NCBI GenBank assembly: GCA_016765685.1
Contig: JAESPR010000008.1
Coordinates: forward strand, 45,472-108,812
Length of the DNA: 63,341 nt
Origin: Colwellia sp.
GTDB lineage: Bacteria; Pseudomonadota; Gammaproteobacteria; Enterobacterales; Alteromonadaceae
Reading direction: 5' to 3'
Shown here: piece after piece, positions 17,153 to 27,789 of the stretch
Layout of the letters: each line of letters starts with the position of its first letter
Numbering within the stretch: the stretch's first letter is position 1
The notes under the pieces: generated by a model
Told to the model about the DNA's origin: nothing
Database searches by the model: none
The model's input: the letters and a program-made list of their open reading frames with translations, nothing else
Translations under genes and position numbers: made by a program

Positions 17153-17197
17153 AAAAAAGGCGAAACTAAATAGTTTAGCTCTGGCAGTTTCGCCTTT
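17153..17197 (-). terminator. Terminator of putA
   Basis: Perfect 12-bp arms AAAGGCGAAACT/AGTTTCGCCTTT (17156-17167 with 17186-17197) are followed on the minus strand by six Ts. The 18-nt interior contains a smaller CTAAA/TTTAG hairpin. Confidence 0.92.
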
Positions 17198-17246
17198 GGT
17201 AAAATAACAAAAGAGCTGCAAACTAAAACAGCTCGTTGTTTGCTAG

Positions 17247-20200
17247 TTATTCTTCTTCAACCAAGGTCATCAAGGAAGTATTGCCACCTGAGGCGGTAGT
17301 ATCAATACTAATAGTTTTTTCGGTTAATAAACGCTGAATCAAATTATCAAAATACTCTGAGCTGATCACCGGTAAAATAGCTCCTTGACGCTTAGCAAGT
17401 TTATCACTGATATAGTGCTTGAGATCACAACGACTATCGACTACCACACCTGCCAATGTAGGTTGAGCTAATAGCGTTTCTAAATGGTCAAGTTTGGCTA
17501 CTTGCAATACGCCTATGTCGGCACCTGTTGATATAAACTTGTCCCTAAAGGCTAACGCTTCTTGATAGAATAAGTCTGATACTACCGTAACCACGGTATT
17601 GCCAGTTGCTAAGGCAGTGACCAATGACATCACCCAAAAATTAAAACTTACTTTTTCATCGGCAAAGCAAATCACTATACCGCGGTTTTCTAAATAAATA
17701 ATGTTTGATTCACCTGTGGGTCCTGGTAGCTGCTGTGGCTTTTTCATGCGTTTTTCAATATTGATTAATTGCTCACGCGCCGCTGCTAAAGTGCAGTTTA
17801 AATCATCGGCTAAATCATCGACTAAGCCCACATGAGCTATTTTTGCTAACAATTGGCGTACACATGAAATACGGGTATTTAAGTCAGTCAAACGCCAGTA
17901 TTTTTCAGCCTTATGAGCTTTATTCATTAAAGATTCGGCTACTTGCTGTGCTTGGTTGTTACTCGTTAACGCCAATATTTGGGCTGGCAATAGATGAACT
18001 TTCTCTACATTGGGGGTTACTTTTTCAACCACTAAACGCGCAAGGTAATTAGGTCCTCCTGCTTTTGGTCCTGTGCCAGAAAGGCCGCGCCCACCAAAAG
18101 GTTGCACCCCAACTACTGCGCCAATCATATTACGATTAATATATACATTACCGGCACGTGATAGTTTTGATAATTCCGCTGCTCGGTGTTCAATGCGGGT
18201 ATGAATACCCATAGTTAAGCCAAAACCTGTGCCATTAATCTTTTCAATTACTTGCTCAATTTCATCGCCTTTAAAACGCACAACATGCACACAAGGGCCA
18301 AAAACTTCTTTGGTAAGCACGCTGATATCATCAATTTCATATAGGCGAGGAGCAAAGAAAAAATGCCCATTCTCTTCAATCACGTCATCCCCAAAAGTAC
18401 ATTGATATAACAACTTGCCATGGTTTTTCATATAATCACTATGGGCATTAAGAGCCGCCAGTGCTTTTTGATCAATGACAGGGCCAACATCGGTGCTCAT
18501 TTTTGCTGGATTTCCTACATGCAGTTCAGCTAAAGCACCTTTGAGCATGGTAATAACGCTATCGGCAATATCTTCTTGTAAAAACAAAACTCTTAATGCT
18601 GAACAACGTTGCCCAGCCGATTGAAAACCAGAAGAAATAACATCATCAACCACTTGCTCTGGCAACGCGGTTGAGTCGACTATCATGCAGTTTTGACCGC
18701 CTGTTTCAGCAATCAATGGCACCTGATTGCCACCCCGTGCTGCTAATGTTTGTGAAATACGTGTACCTGTTTCAGTCGAGCCAGTAAACATCACAGCGGC
18801 TATTCGTTCATCGGGAACGATAATACTGCCCACTGCCGAGCCTCGGGCAATCACGGCTTGCACTACATTTTTCGGCAAACCTACTGACAGCATCAGCTCA
18901 ATGGTGCGCAGGGCGATAAGACCGGTTTGCTCCGCAGGTTTTGCTAACACCACATTGCCTGTAGCAATAGCCGCTGCCACTTGTCCTAAAAATATAGCTA
19001 ACGGGAAGTTCCATGGGCTGATACAAAGCACCACACCGCGCGCTTCAAGACGCTCATCTGCACCTTGTTCAATAGCACGGGCGGCATAATATCGACAAAA
19101 ATCGACCGCTTCACGTACTTCATCAATACCATCTTGAGCAACTTTACCGGCCTCTTTGATACAAAGGGCAATCAACTCCGCCATGTGCAGCTCTAATACA
19201 TCAGCAATGCGGCACAACAAAGCAGCGCGTTCACTGACCGGCGTTTGTGACCATGAAGTAAAAGCAGTTTGTGCATTATCAATCATTACCAACATCGTTT
19301 CTTTGTTATGAGGGTGGTGAAAACCAATTATTTCACTATGATCAGCGGGATTTCTAACGGCATTAGCCCCTGCTGGCACCTCATCTTTATTTAAACGGTG
19401 CTCAACAAACCAGTTATCTAAGGTCGTTTTTAAGGGCATAATGGTATTGATATCGGTTAAGTCTAAGCCTTTAGAATTGCTTCGACCAACAATGTTTCGG
19501 TCTGCACCTTGAGTATTTTTCTCATGGCGATAAAGATCAACTGGCAGGGTAATTTGTTGGTTGTATTTATTTTTAAGTCGCTGTGTTTTTTCAACAGGAT
19601 CTTCAAGTAATGATTCTACTGGTTGTGACTCATCAACAATGGCATTTACAAAAGAAGAATTGGCGCCATTCTCTAACAAACGACGTACTAAGTAAGCTAA
19701 TAAGTCTTCATGATGACCAACAGGGGCATAAATGCGACATTGTATGCCCTCTTGTGTAACGATTTGATCGTATAAAGAATCGCCCATGCCATGTAAACAC
19801 TGAAACTCAAAGCCTTCTTTGTCATCACCTGCCAACTCAACAATAGTCGCAGCGGTGTAAGCATTATGTGTGGCAAATTGCGGGTAAATACTATCTCGGT
19901 AATCAAGTAACTTATTCGCACAAGCGTGGTAAGAAACATCTGTCGATGATTTACGGGTAAACACCGGAAAGTGGCTCAGGCCCTCTTTTTGAGCATTCTT
20001 AATTTCACTATCCCAATAAGCCCCTTTAACTAAACGCACCATCATTTTACGATTAGTACGCAGGGTTAATTGGCGCAGCCAATCTACCACAAAAATCGCC
20101 CGTTTTTGATACGCCTGCAACGCGATGCCAAAACCTTGCCAACCCTCTAAATCGGTATCAGTAAACACGGCTTCAATAATATCTAACGATATATCTAGCC

Positions 20201-21098
20201 GTTCAGACTCTTCGGCATCAACAGTTAGACCAATGTTATAACTTTTAGCTTGCAAGCACAGCGCTTTTAGTTTTGGTACTATTTCGGCCATTACCCGTGT
20301 TTTGTGGCTAAATTCATATCGTGGATGAATAGCCGAAAGCTTGACTGAAATACCCGGAACTTTACGGGGATCATTTTTACCTGAAACTTGCGCTACAGTG
20401 CCGATAGCTTCAATAGCATCTTGGTAAGATTTCATATAGCGATCCGCATCATCCATAGTGCGAGCGCCTTCACCTAACATGTCATAAGAGTAAACATAAC
20501 CTTGCTGCTCTTTTTTTGCCGCGCGGTGTGTTGCATCAACAATGGTTTCGCCCATAACGAACTGCTTGCCCATGATTTTCATGGCATAGTTCATTGATTT
20601 TCGAATAACAGGTTCACCTAAACGACCAATGGTTTTTTTCAATAAACCAAATTTGTCTTGATTACGTTGATCGGCATAACCCACCATAGATCCCGTGATC
20701 ATTAACCCCCAAGAAGAAGCATTAACAAACAGTGAATCGCTCGCGCCTAAATGTGAGCTCCATTGGCCTTGTGAAATTTTGTCGCGAATTAAGGCATCTT
20801 GGGTATGTTTATCTGGCACACGCAACAAAGCTTCAGCCAAACACATCAATACCACACCTTCTTCAGAAGAAAGTGAATACTCATTTAATAAGGCATCTAT
20901 AGCACCATTACCGGCTTGATCTTGACGAATTTTCAAGACCATTTGACGTGCCCGCTCCCATGCGCGACTGCGGGCACTCACATTTACTTCAGCAAAAGGG
21001 AGAATATGGTCAACGGCGATGTTTTCATCAATGCGGTAGAATTCGCGAATTTTTTGACGGATGGGGCAATCTGATATTAATGTGCCAGTAAAAAGCAT
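17247..21098 (-). CDS. putA: Bifunctional proline dehydrogenase / P5C dehydrogenase PutA, no DNA-binding domain
   Basis: A 1283-residue enzyme that oxidises proline to glutamate via pyrroline-5-carboxylate at the inner membrane. The FAD-binding proline dehydrogenase barrel covers roughly residues 150-480 (RLVKGAYWDSE, FATHNAYTA, YAPVGHHEDLLAYLVRRLLENG). The NAD-dependent aldehyde dehydrogenase covers about 560-1040 (SPWNFPLAIF, AETGGQN with the catalytic Glu, SAGQRCSALR with the catalytic Cys). About 200 C-terminal residues form an ALDH-like tail. The N-terminal ribbon-helix-helix of E. coli PutA is missing, so this is a type-B-like PutA and cannot repress itself. The ATG at 21098 has AGAGGA 6 nt upstream; the frame continues 24 bp to a TTG that I reject. 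Confidence 0.95.
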   Translation of the reverse strand: MLFTGTLISDCPIRQKIREFYRIDENIAVDHILPFAEVNVSARSRAWERARQMVLKIRQDQAGNGAIDALLNEYSLSSEEGVVLMCLAEALLRVPDKHTQDALIRDKISQGQWSSHLGASDSLFVNASSWGLMITGSMVGYADQRNQDKFGLLKKTIGRLGEPVIRKSMNYAMKIMGKQFVMGETIVDATHRAAKKEQQGYVYSYDMLGEGARTMDDADRYMKSYQDAIEAIGTVAQVSGKNDPRKVPGISVKLSAIHPRYEFSHKTRVMAEIVPKLKALCLQAKSYNIGLTVDAEESERLDISLDIIEAVFTDTDLEGWQGFGIALQAYQKRAIFVVDWLRQLTLRTNRKMMVRLVKGAYWDSEIKNAQKEGLSHFPVFTRKSSTDVSYHACANKLLDYRDSIYPQFATHNAYTAATIVELAGDDKEGFEFQCLHGMGDSLYDQIVTQEGIQCRIYAPVGHHEDLLAYLVRRLLENGANSSFVNAIVDESQPVESLLEDPVEKTQRLKNKYNQQITLPVDLYRHEKNTQGADRNIVGRSNSKGLDLTDINTIMPLKTTLDNWFVEHRLNKDEVPAGANAVRNPADHSEIIGFHHPHNKETMLVMIDNAQTAFTSWSQTPVSERAALLCRIADVLELHMAELIALCIKEAGKVAQDGIDEVREAVDFCRYYAARAIEQGADERLEARGVVLCISPWNFPLAIFLGQVAAAIATGNVVLAKPAEQTGLIALRTIELMLSVGLPKNVVQAVIARGSAVGSIIVPDERIAAVMFTGSTETGTRISQTLAARGGNQVPLIAETGGQNCMIVDSTALPEQVVDDVISSGFQSAGQRCSALRVLFLQEDIADSVITMLKGALAELHVGNPAKMSTDVGPVIDQKALAALNAHSDYMKNHGKLLYQCTFGDDVIEENGHFFFAPRLYEIDDISVLTKEVFGPCVHVVRFKGDEIEQVIEKINGTGFGLTMGIHTRIEHRAAELSKLSRAGNVYINRNMIGAVVGVQPFGGRGLSGTGPKAGGPNYLARLVVEKVTPNVEKVHLLPAQILALTSNNQAQQVAESLMNKAHKAEKYWRLTDLNTRISCVRQLLAKIAHVGLVDDLADDLNCTLAAAREQLINIEKRMKKPQQLPGPTGESNIIYLENRGIVICFADEKVSFNFWVMSLVTALATGNTVVTVVSDLFYQEALAFRDKFISTGADIGVLQVAKLDHLETLLAQPTLAGVVVDSRCDLKHYISDKLAKRQGAILPVISSEYFDNLIQRLLTEKTISIDTTASGGNTSLMTLVEEE

Positions 21099-21409
21099 GG
21101 GCTTTCCTCTAAAGTGCGACAATAGCTATTATAGTTAATAATTTTATTGATGCATTTTAAAGGCACAGCCACAGAATGTGCTGGTTATTTTCGGAATTTA
21201 ACCATTTATAATAGGGGGTAAAACGAAGTTTACAGTATAATATTTTGTTTTCTATTTCTATTTTAAAGATGAGTAATAACTTTATCTATTGATAGTAACT
21301 GTTTAGCTTTAAGCTGTATGGCTCAATTTAGAGGAAAACGCACGGAGTTGACGTTAGTCAATGAGTACTTTTGACAAATAAATTGAGTGATACAGCAACA
21401 AGATAAATA
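21099..21409. other. Spacer between putA and murA
   Basis: This 311-bp stretch has no credible ORF. The part next to putA should hold its promoter; TATAAT reads on the minus strand at 21128-21133, without a good -35. The part next to murA is occupied by the imperfect inverted repeat at 21313-21396. Confidence 0.5.
21313..21396. repeat. Long imperfect inverted repeat beside the murA stop
   Basis: Arms 21313-21329 and 21380-21396 are 17 bp long with two mismatched pairs (GCTGTAT..CTCAATTT against AAATTGAG..ATACAGC). The 50-bp middle carries a second hairpin, TTGAC-GTTA-GTCAA, at 21348-21361. It ends 13 bp from the murA stop codon. It may serve as a 3' structure for murA transcripts or be a dispersed palindromic repeat. 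There is no T run. Confidence 0.6.
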
Positions 21410-22705
<1,296 letters not shown>

Positions 22706-22817
22706 TTACTTTCTTAAATTTTGATTAATGAAGAGGAAACTGTTTATTCAGTGCCCGAGTATACTTAATGGAAACCAGTATTACATTAATTAATACATTG
22801 AGCAGCCTTTTTCTTAA

Positions 22818-22851
22818 CAGAAGTTAATGAAGGTATCCTCATTAACTTCTG
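22818..22851. repeat. 13-bp perfect stem-loop in the ibaG-murA spacer
   Basis: CAGAAGTTAATGA (22818-22830) and TCATTAACTTCTG (22839-22851) are perfect inverted arms around an 8-nt loop. No T run follows in either direction. It could protect processed mRNA ends or attenuate transcription into murA. It is similar in style to the palindrome at 12457-12486 but unrelated in sequence. Confidence 0.6.
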
Positions 22852-22861
22852 AGTTACATAG

Positions 22862-22938
22862 TAAACAATTTATCCCGTTGCCATTGTGCTTTGGTAAAGG
22901 TCTTAACTGCTCTTGACGATGCGCGTGAATAATTCTTT
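22862..22938 (-). pseudogene. Duplicated 3' tail of ibaG (fragment)
   Basis: Positions 22862-22909 match 47 of 48 bases at 22974-23021, which encode the last residues of IbaG. Similarity continues weakly to about 22938 (GCGTGAATAATTC against GCGTGAATAGTTC). In the ibaG frame the copy would read QRDKLF and then end differently. It lies 112 bp downstream of the original in the direction of transcription, so it is a tandem duplication of the gene end, now non-coding. Confidence 0.88.
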
Positions 22939-22965
22939 GTTGAGGCATTTGGTTAAAAACCACCA

Positions 22966-23217
22966 TTATTGATTAAACAATTTATCCCGCTGCCATTGTG
23001 CTTTGGTAAAGGTCTTAACTGTCACAGCGTGAATAGTTCCCGTTTTAATAGCCTCGGCTAATGGCGCGAAAACAACTTGTTGCCGTTTGACCCGTGACAA
23101 GTCAGCAAACATATCAGCAACCGCCACTATACTGCATTGTGAACCATCAAACTTAATCTGTAGTTCATCTAGGGTTAAAACGTCATTAATTAATTTTTCT
23201 ATCTCTGTTATTTCCAA
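22966..23217 (-). CDS. ibaG: BolA-family protein IbaG
   Basis: An 83-residue BolA-like protein with the conserved Cys-containing and C-terminal His segments (SQCSIVAVADMF and HAVTVKTFT). IbaG proteins bind monothiol glutaredoxins and [2Fe-2S] clusters and influence acid resistance and envelope genes. It sits between mlaB and murA, its usual place in gammaproteobacteria. There are 18 bp between mlaB and ibaG. Its 3' end is duplicated in the spacer downstream. Confidence 0.92.
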   Translation of the reverse strand: MEITEIEKLINDVLTLDELQIKFDGSQCSIVAVADMFADLSRVKRQQVVFAPLAEAIKTGTIHAVTVKTFTKAQWQRDKLFNQ

Positions 23218-23235
23218 AGGAAATTCCTTAATTAT

Positions 23236-23544
23236 TTATAGCTCTGAAGTATGAACAGGTAAAAAACCTTCTGCATTGCTTAAGCTAATAAGTTTAGTTA
23301 ATTTAGCAGGCACGTTGTCAAAAGACAGTTGGCAATTAGCGCCGTTGGCTTGCTCTAATAAATAAAAAAGCCAAGCGAGACCTGCCGTATCAACACGAGT
23401 AACATGTTGTAAATCTATCATTGAAGATTGCTGGGCTATTAACTGCTTAATTGTTTTTTTTGATATTTGCATCACCGTATGTCGCGTTAATTCACCCACT
23501 AATGCGTTATTATTATCTGTAATACTTAACGTTATTTTTGCCAC
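23236..23544 (-). CDS. mlaB: STAS-domain protein MlaB
   Basis: A 102-residue STAS-domain protein of the Mla phospholipid transporter. The motif MIDLQHVTRVDTAGLAWL contains the conserved DTAG loop with its Thr. MlaB binds the MlaF ATPase in the cytoplasm and is needed for activity of MlaFEDB. The position between mlaC and ibaG is the standard one. Confidence 0.88.
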   Translation of the reverse strand: MAKITLSITDNNNALVGELTRHTVMQISKKTIKQLIAQQSSMIDLQHVTRVDTAGLAWLFYLLEQANGANCQLSFDNVPAKLTKLISLSNAEGFLPVHTSEL

Positions 23545-23592
23545 AAATTGAGTCTCTATTTAACCTGTTTCGCTTAAGCTGATTTTTTTCGC

Positions 23593-24324
23593 TTATTTAT
23601 TCTTAAATACAATATTTCGTTCACTTTTCTTTCTTAACAGTTCGGTGACGTAAGGTAGCCCTTTCTGACGAATAACACCACTGAGTTCAGCTTGTTTACT
23701 GTCAAGTAAACTTACGCCTTCGGCAACCATATCAAAAGCTTTCCATTCGTTGGTTTTTCTATTTTTTCTTACTTTGAATGAAACATCAATGTTGTTTTTT
23801 CCTGACATAATGACCCGAGTATTGACGGCCACTATTTTTTTGTCGGTAAAGTTTTTTGCCGGAAAAAACTCTACCGGTTGGTTATCATACAAGGTGAAAA
23901 CTTGCGCATATGCAGTGACTAAATAATCTCTAAAAACAGGCACAAATTCTTTACGTTCTTGCGCGGTCGTTTTCTTTAAATGTTTGCCTATCACTTTAAA
24001 AGCTGAGTATTTATAATTGATATAAGGCATCAATTCTTCACGAACAATAGTTTTAAGAATATTTGGATCGACTCGTATCGCTTGTTGCTCATCGGCAAAA
24101 CGTTTGAAGGTATTGCCCGCAACTTCTTTGATCATTAAATAGGGATCTTTTTTGTCGACATAAAGACGCGTAGTATTGTCAGGCCGCGTTTTATTCGCAG
24201 ATAACTGTGCTGCTTGTGTTTGCTCAAAGGCAACAACACTAACACTCAACAAACTCGCGAATATACTGGTTAAAAATAATGTTGCCTTGAAGCAACCCAT
24301 CATTTTTATATTCATCTCTTTCAT
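23593..24324 (-). CDS. mlaC: Periplasmic phospholipid-binding protein MlaC
   Basis: A 243-residue Tol/Mla-C-fold protein with a signal peptide (about residues 8-32). MlaC ferries phospholipids between the outer-membrane MlaA complex and inner-membrane MlaD. Family features include KDPYLMIKEVAGNTFKRF and ILKTIVREELMPYINYKYSAFKVIG. The ATG at 24324 overlaps the mlaD stop as TAATG, indicating coupled translation; ATG codons three and eight codons further in are alternatives closer to the signal peptide core. Confidence 0.92.
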   Translation of the reverse strand: MKEMNIKMMGCFKATLFLTSIFASLLSVSVVAFEQTQAAQLSANKTRPDNTTRLYVDKKDPYLMIKEVAGNTFKRFADEQQAIRVDPNILKTIVREELMPYINYKYSAFKVIGKHLKKTTAQERKEFVPVFRDYLVTAYAQVFTLYDNQPVEFFPAKNFTDKKIVAVNTRVIMSGKNNIDVSFKVRKNRKTNEWKAFDMVAEGVSLLDSKQAELSGVIRQKGLPYVTELLRKKSERNIVFKNK

Positions 24325-24797
24325 TATTCGTCACCACTCCCTTGACCAAATAAAAACTGTCCTATTAATTCTTCTAATACTAATGCCGGCTTGGTATCTT
24401 CAATAAAATCATTTGGCTGTAAAATTTCTACTGATTCATCCATAAAACCTGGTTGTAAACCAATGTATTGTTCACCCAATAAACCCGCGGTTAAAATAGC
24501 CACTGAGGTTGCTTCTGAAAATTGATCATATTGTTGATAAATTTTCATGGTGACCACCGGGGTATAGTCTTCGCTATCAAGCGTGATATCACTAACTCGA
24601 CCAACGACTACGCCACCTACTTTAATGGGCGAGCGAACCTTTAAACCACCAATGTTATCAAACTTAGCAAACAAATTATAACTTTCACCGCCACCTGAAA
24701 TGCCACTGTTAGCCACTTTTAGCGATAACATAAGTAATGCTGCAATACCTAAAGCAACAAAAATACCAACCATTAATTCTATTTTTTTTGACATCAT
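24324..24797 (-). CDS. mlaD: MCE-domain phospholipid carrier MlaD
   Basis: A 157-residue protein with one N-terminal membrane helix (about residues 5-26, MVGIFVALGIAALLML) and a single MCE domain (about 38-115; VRSPIKVGGVVVGRV). MlaD forms a hexamer in the inner membrane that takes lipids from or to MlaC. I chose the ATG at 24797; the frame runs 12 bp further through GTG to a TTG. The stop overlaps the mlaC start. Confidence 0.93.
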   Translation of the reverse strand: MMSKKIELMVGIFVALGIAALLMLSLKVANSGISGGGESYNLFAKFDNIGGLKVRSPIKVGGVVVGRVSDITLDSEDYTPVVTMKIYQQYDQFSEATSVAILTAGLLGEQYIGLQPGFMDESVEILQPNDFIEDTKPALVLEELIGQFLFGQGSGDE

Positions 24798-24868
24798 GTC
24801 TTTCACCAAACGCCTTTTAAATTTATTTATCTTTTCTTAATACTCGAAACGAGCAATTCGTGATAACT

Positions 24869-24913
24869 CTTATACCAAAAACACTTATACGGCAAACACT
24901 TATACCGCAAACA
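24869..24913. repeat. 15-bp tandem repeat, three copies, across the mlaE stop codon
   Basis: Units at 24869-24883, 24884-24898 and 24899-24913 share the pattern CTTATACCGCAAACA, with one to three differences. The third copy encodes the last residues and the stop of mlaE; the other two are decaying copies in the mlaE-mlaD spacer. Each copy carries the same TATAA-containing stop region on the minus strand. Confidence 0.9.
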
Positions 24914-25676
24914 TAAGCGCCGTTAAAATAAAGTCTAATGCCAGTATTAACAACGATGATTGTACCACGGTTGAAGTGGTTGCTCTTGAAATACCTTCTG
25001 AAGTAGGCTCACAATCATAACCTTTGTACACAGCAATCCAAGTGACAACAAAAGCAAAAACAACGCTTTTAATAATGCCATTTAAAATATCTTTATTAAA
25101 ATCTACCTGACTTTGCATAACCGACCAAAATGTTCCGCTATCAACGCCTAACCAATCGACACCAACAAGATGTGCACCTAAAATCCCGACCATTGAAAAA
25201 ATCGCAGCTAACAAAGGTAAACTAATAAAACCAGCCCAAAAGCGCGGTGCTATAACACGGCGCAAGGGATCAACCGCCATCATTTCTAAACTCGATAATT
25301 GCTCAGTGGCTTTCATCAAGCCTATTTCAGCCGTTAAGGCCGAGCCAGCCCGACCGGCAAATAATAAGGCTGAAACTACCGGCCCTAATTCACGTAATAA
25401 TGCCAAAGCGACCATAGGGCCAAGGCTCGCTTCAGCGCCATATCCCACTAAAATGGTGTAACCTTGTAATGCTAACACCATGCCAATAAAACCACCTGAA
25501 ACCACGATGATCACTAAGGATAAAAAACCTACGTTATAAAGCTGCTGCATTAATAATGGCGTGCCTTTGCGAAAATCAGGCCGATGTAATATTGCCGAAA
25601 GTAAGACAATCACCGCACGCCCTAAACCACTGATCAAAGCTAAAGTATTTTTACCCAACAACTGTAGCTGCTGCAT
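24900..25676 (-). CDS. mlaE: Phospholipid ABC transporter permease MlaE
   Basis: A 258-residue inner-membrane protein of the MlaE/TrnD permease family with about five to six hydrophobic segments. It shows the conserved [39 protein letters not shown] and [16 protein letters not shown], the coupling-helix region contacting MlaF. It forms the membrane core of MlaFEDB, which maintains outer-membrane lipid asymmetry. The start overlaps the mlaF stop as TAATG. The last codons lie inside the 15-bp tandem repeat. Confidence 0.95.
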   Translation of the reverse strand: MQQLQLLGKNTLALISGLGRAVIVLLSAILHRPDFRKGTPLLMQQLYNVGFLSLVIIVVSGGFIGMVLALQGYTILVGYGAEASLGPMVALALLRELGPVVSALLFAGRAGSALTAEIGLMKATEQLSSLEMMAVDPLRRVIAPRFWAGFISLPLLAAIFSMVGILGAHLVGVDWLGVDSGTFWSVMQSQVDFNKDILNGIIKSVVFAFVVTWIAVYKGYDCEPTSEGISRATTSTVVQSSLLILALDFILTALMFAV

Positions 25677-26563
25677 TATATTTGTCCTCTATTACTTAAC
25701 GCAGAACTTGACATAGAATTTAACGCAGAACCGAGCACAGGTGAGTTTTTAATTAATTCATTTTGGTAATGAGGCGCAGCAAAATGAAATGGCACAGGGC
25801 CATCTGCTTCACCTTGCACAAATTGTTTCACTAAAGGTGATTTGTCCTGTTGTATTTGCTCAGGGGTACCTTGACCAATAATTTTTTGCTCGGCAATGAT
25901 ATAAATATAATCAGCAATACTCATCACTTCGGGCACATCATGAGATACCACTACCGAAGTCAATCCTAACGCATCACTTAATGAACGAATCAAACGAACA
26001 ATCACGCCCATTGAAATAGGATCTTGTCCTGCAAATGGTTCATCATAAAGAATTAATTCAGGATCGAGAGCAATAGCACGAGCCAAAGCCACACGGCGAG
26101 CCATACCACCAGAAAGTTCATTGGGTTGTAAGTCACGCGCCCCCCGCAAGCCCACCGCTTCTAATTTCATTAAAACTATTTTTTCAATAATCGCTTCGGG
26201 CAGTTTGGTGTGCTCGCGAATAGGAAAAGCAATATTGTCATAGACACTCAACTCAGTAAAAAGCGCGCCACTTTGAAATAACATGCTCATACGTTTACGC
26301 ACTTTATATAATTCTTTTCGAGAAAGTTGAGGGATATCATTACCCGCAAATAGTATTTGGCCTGATTCTGGACGAATTTGACCACCGATTAAACGTAACA
26401 AGGTGGTCTTTCCAATACCACTGGGTCCCATGATCGCAGTGATCTTTCCTTTCGGGATCGACAGACTAATATTATTATAAATAACTCGCTCACCGCGTTT
26501 AAAAGTTAGATTATTTATATCAACTAAGCTGGCAGAGTTGGCAGATTTTTCGTTTGATATCAT
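25676..26563 (-). CDS. mlaF: Phospholipid ABC transporter ATPase MlaF
   Basis: A 295-residue ABC ATPase: Walker [10 protein letters not shown], signature [14 protein letters not shown], Walker [14 protein letters not shown]. It hydrolyses ATP to drive lipid movement through MlaE. The C-terminal tail after about residue 250 ([16 protein letters not shown], then Ser/Asn-rich) is longer than in E. coli MlaF (269 residues); in that protein the tail reaches to the neighbouring MlaF subunit. It is the first gene of the mla operon and divergent from yrbG across 220 bp. Confidence 0.95.
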   Translation of the reverse strand: MISNEKSANSASLVDINNLTFKRGERVIYNNISLSIPKGKITAIMGPSGIGKTTLLRLIGGQIRPESGQILFAGNDIPQLSRKELYKVRKRMSMLFQSGALFTELSVYDNIAFPIREHTKLPEAIIEKIVLMKLEAVGLRGARDLQPNELSGGMARRVALARAIALDPELILYDEPFAGQDPISMGVIVRLIRSLSDALGLTSVVVSHDVPEVMSIADYIYIIAEQKIIGQGTPEQIQQDKSPLVKQFVQGEADGPVPFHFAAPHYQNELIKNSPVLGSALNSMSSSALSNRGQI

Positions 26564-26783
26564 TTTATTAGTTTAGTTATGTGCAGTATGTGCTATTGAT
26601 TAAAAGTGATTTTACCTGAGCGTTTACCATTGTTCACTAAAAATTAACAATAATAATGTTAATAAATGTAAAAGACAGCTATTAATGCGCTTTAATTGCA
26701 ATTATTTCTCTATTATTGCATTAATTCCTTTTTTTTTCTTCGACAAACAGCGACAATTTAACATCTCAAAATTGGAGTGATAG

Positions 26784-27770
26784 ATGTTAGAACACGTTGG
26801 TATTTTATTGGTTGCCCTGACCGTACTCGTTTGGAGTGCGGATAAATTTGTTTTAGGCGCTTCTTCGTTGGCAAGAAACTTAGGGATTTCCCCTATGATT
26901 ATTGGCTTAACTATTGTCGCTATGGGTTCTTCAGCGCCTGAAATGATGGTCGCCGCTACCGCGTCATTTCACGGTAACCCTGACACAGCTATTGGCAACG
27001 CTATTGGCTCAAACATTACCAATATAGCCTTAGTACTCGGTTTTACCGTACTAGTAAAACCTATGATGGTTTCTTCTTCAACCATTAAACAAGAGCTACC
27101 ACTGTTACTATTATTGACCCTACTGGCTTATTGGATACTGTCCGATGATTTTTTCAGCCTTGGTGAAGGCATTGCCTTAATGATAAGCTTTTTTGTTTTT
27201 ATTTCTATTTTATTAATCAAGGCATTGAAGCAACGAAAAAACAATACCCTTGATGACCCCTTAATTATTGAAGCTGAACAAGAATTGCCGGAAGCAACCA
27301 GCACCAAAAAATCTATTTTTTGGCTTATCTGCGGTATCACCTTATTAGTATTAAGTGCTCATTTTCTAGTCGAGTCTTCTATATTTATTGCTAAAGCCTA
27401 TGGCATTAGTGACCTTGTCATTGGTTTAACTATCATTGCTATTGGCACCAGTTTACCCGAGTTAGCTGCCAGTATTGCCAGCATGTTGAAAAAAGAAGAC
27501 GACTTAGCTATGGGTAATATTGTTGGCTCTAATATATTTAATATATTAGCGGTACTGCCTTTTGCGGGCATCATCGCACCCGGTGCTGTTAACCCTGAAG
27601 CATCGTTGCGTGATGTCCCCGTAATGCTTGCTATTACGGCTTTACTCTTTTTATTATGTTTTAGTCGCAAATCAGGTGGTTTTAGACTTACCCGTGCAAA
27701 AGGCGCATTATTACTGCTATGCTTTATTGCTTATCAAATATTACTTTTTAGCCAAATATCGGTTAGTTAA
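26784..27770 (+). CDS. yrbG: Sodium/calcium exchanger-family protein YrbG
   Basis: A 328-residue inner-membrane protein with two repeats of the Ca2+/cation antiporter fold. The alpha-repeats are visible: VAMGSSAPEM..GNAIGSNITNIALVLG and AIGTSLPELAAS..GNIVGSNIFNILAVL. It should exchange cations for Na+ or H+; the physiological substrate of YrbG is not settled. GGAG lies 7 nt before the ATG. In gammaproteobacteria yrbG commonly heads the kds-lpt cluster, as here. Confidence 0.93.
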   Translation: MLEHVGILLVALTVLVWSADKFVLGASSLARNLGISPMIIGLTIVAMGSSAPEMMVAATASFHGNPDTAIGNAIGSNITNIALVLGFTVLVKPMMVSSSTIKQELPLLLLLTLLAYWILSDDFFSLGEGIALMISFFVFISILLIKALKQRKNNTLDDPLIIEAEQELPEATSTKKSIFWLICGITLLVLSAHFLVESSIFIAKAYGISDLVIGLTIIAIGTSLPELAASIASMLKKEDDLAMGNIVGSNIFNILAVLPFAGIIAPGAVNPEASLRDVPVMLAITALLFLLCFSRKSGGFRLTRAKGALLLLCFIAYQILLFSQISVS

Positions 27771-27789
27771 CATTAACTTAAGTAGAAAC

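Noticed and set aside
18727-19089. 120-codon frame antisense to putA
   Set aside because: It overlaps the conserved aldehyde dehydrogenase region and has no independent support.
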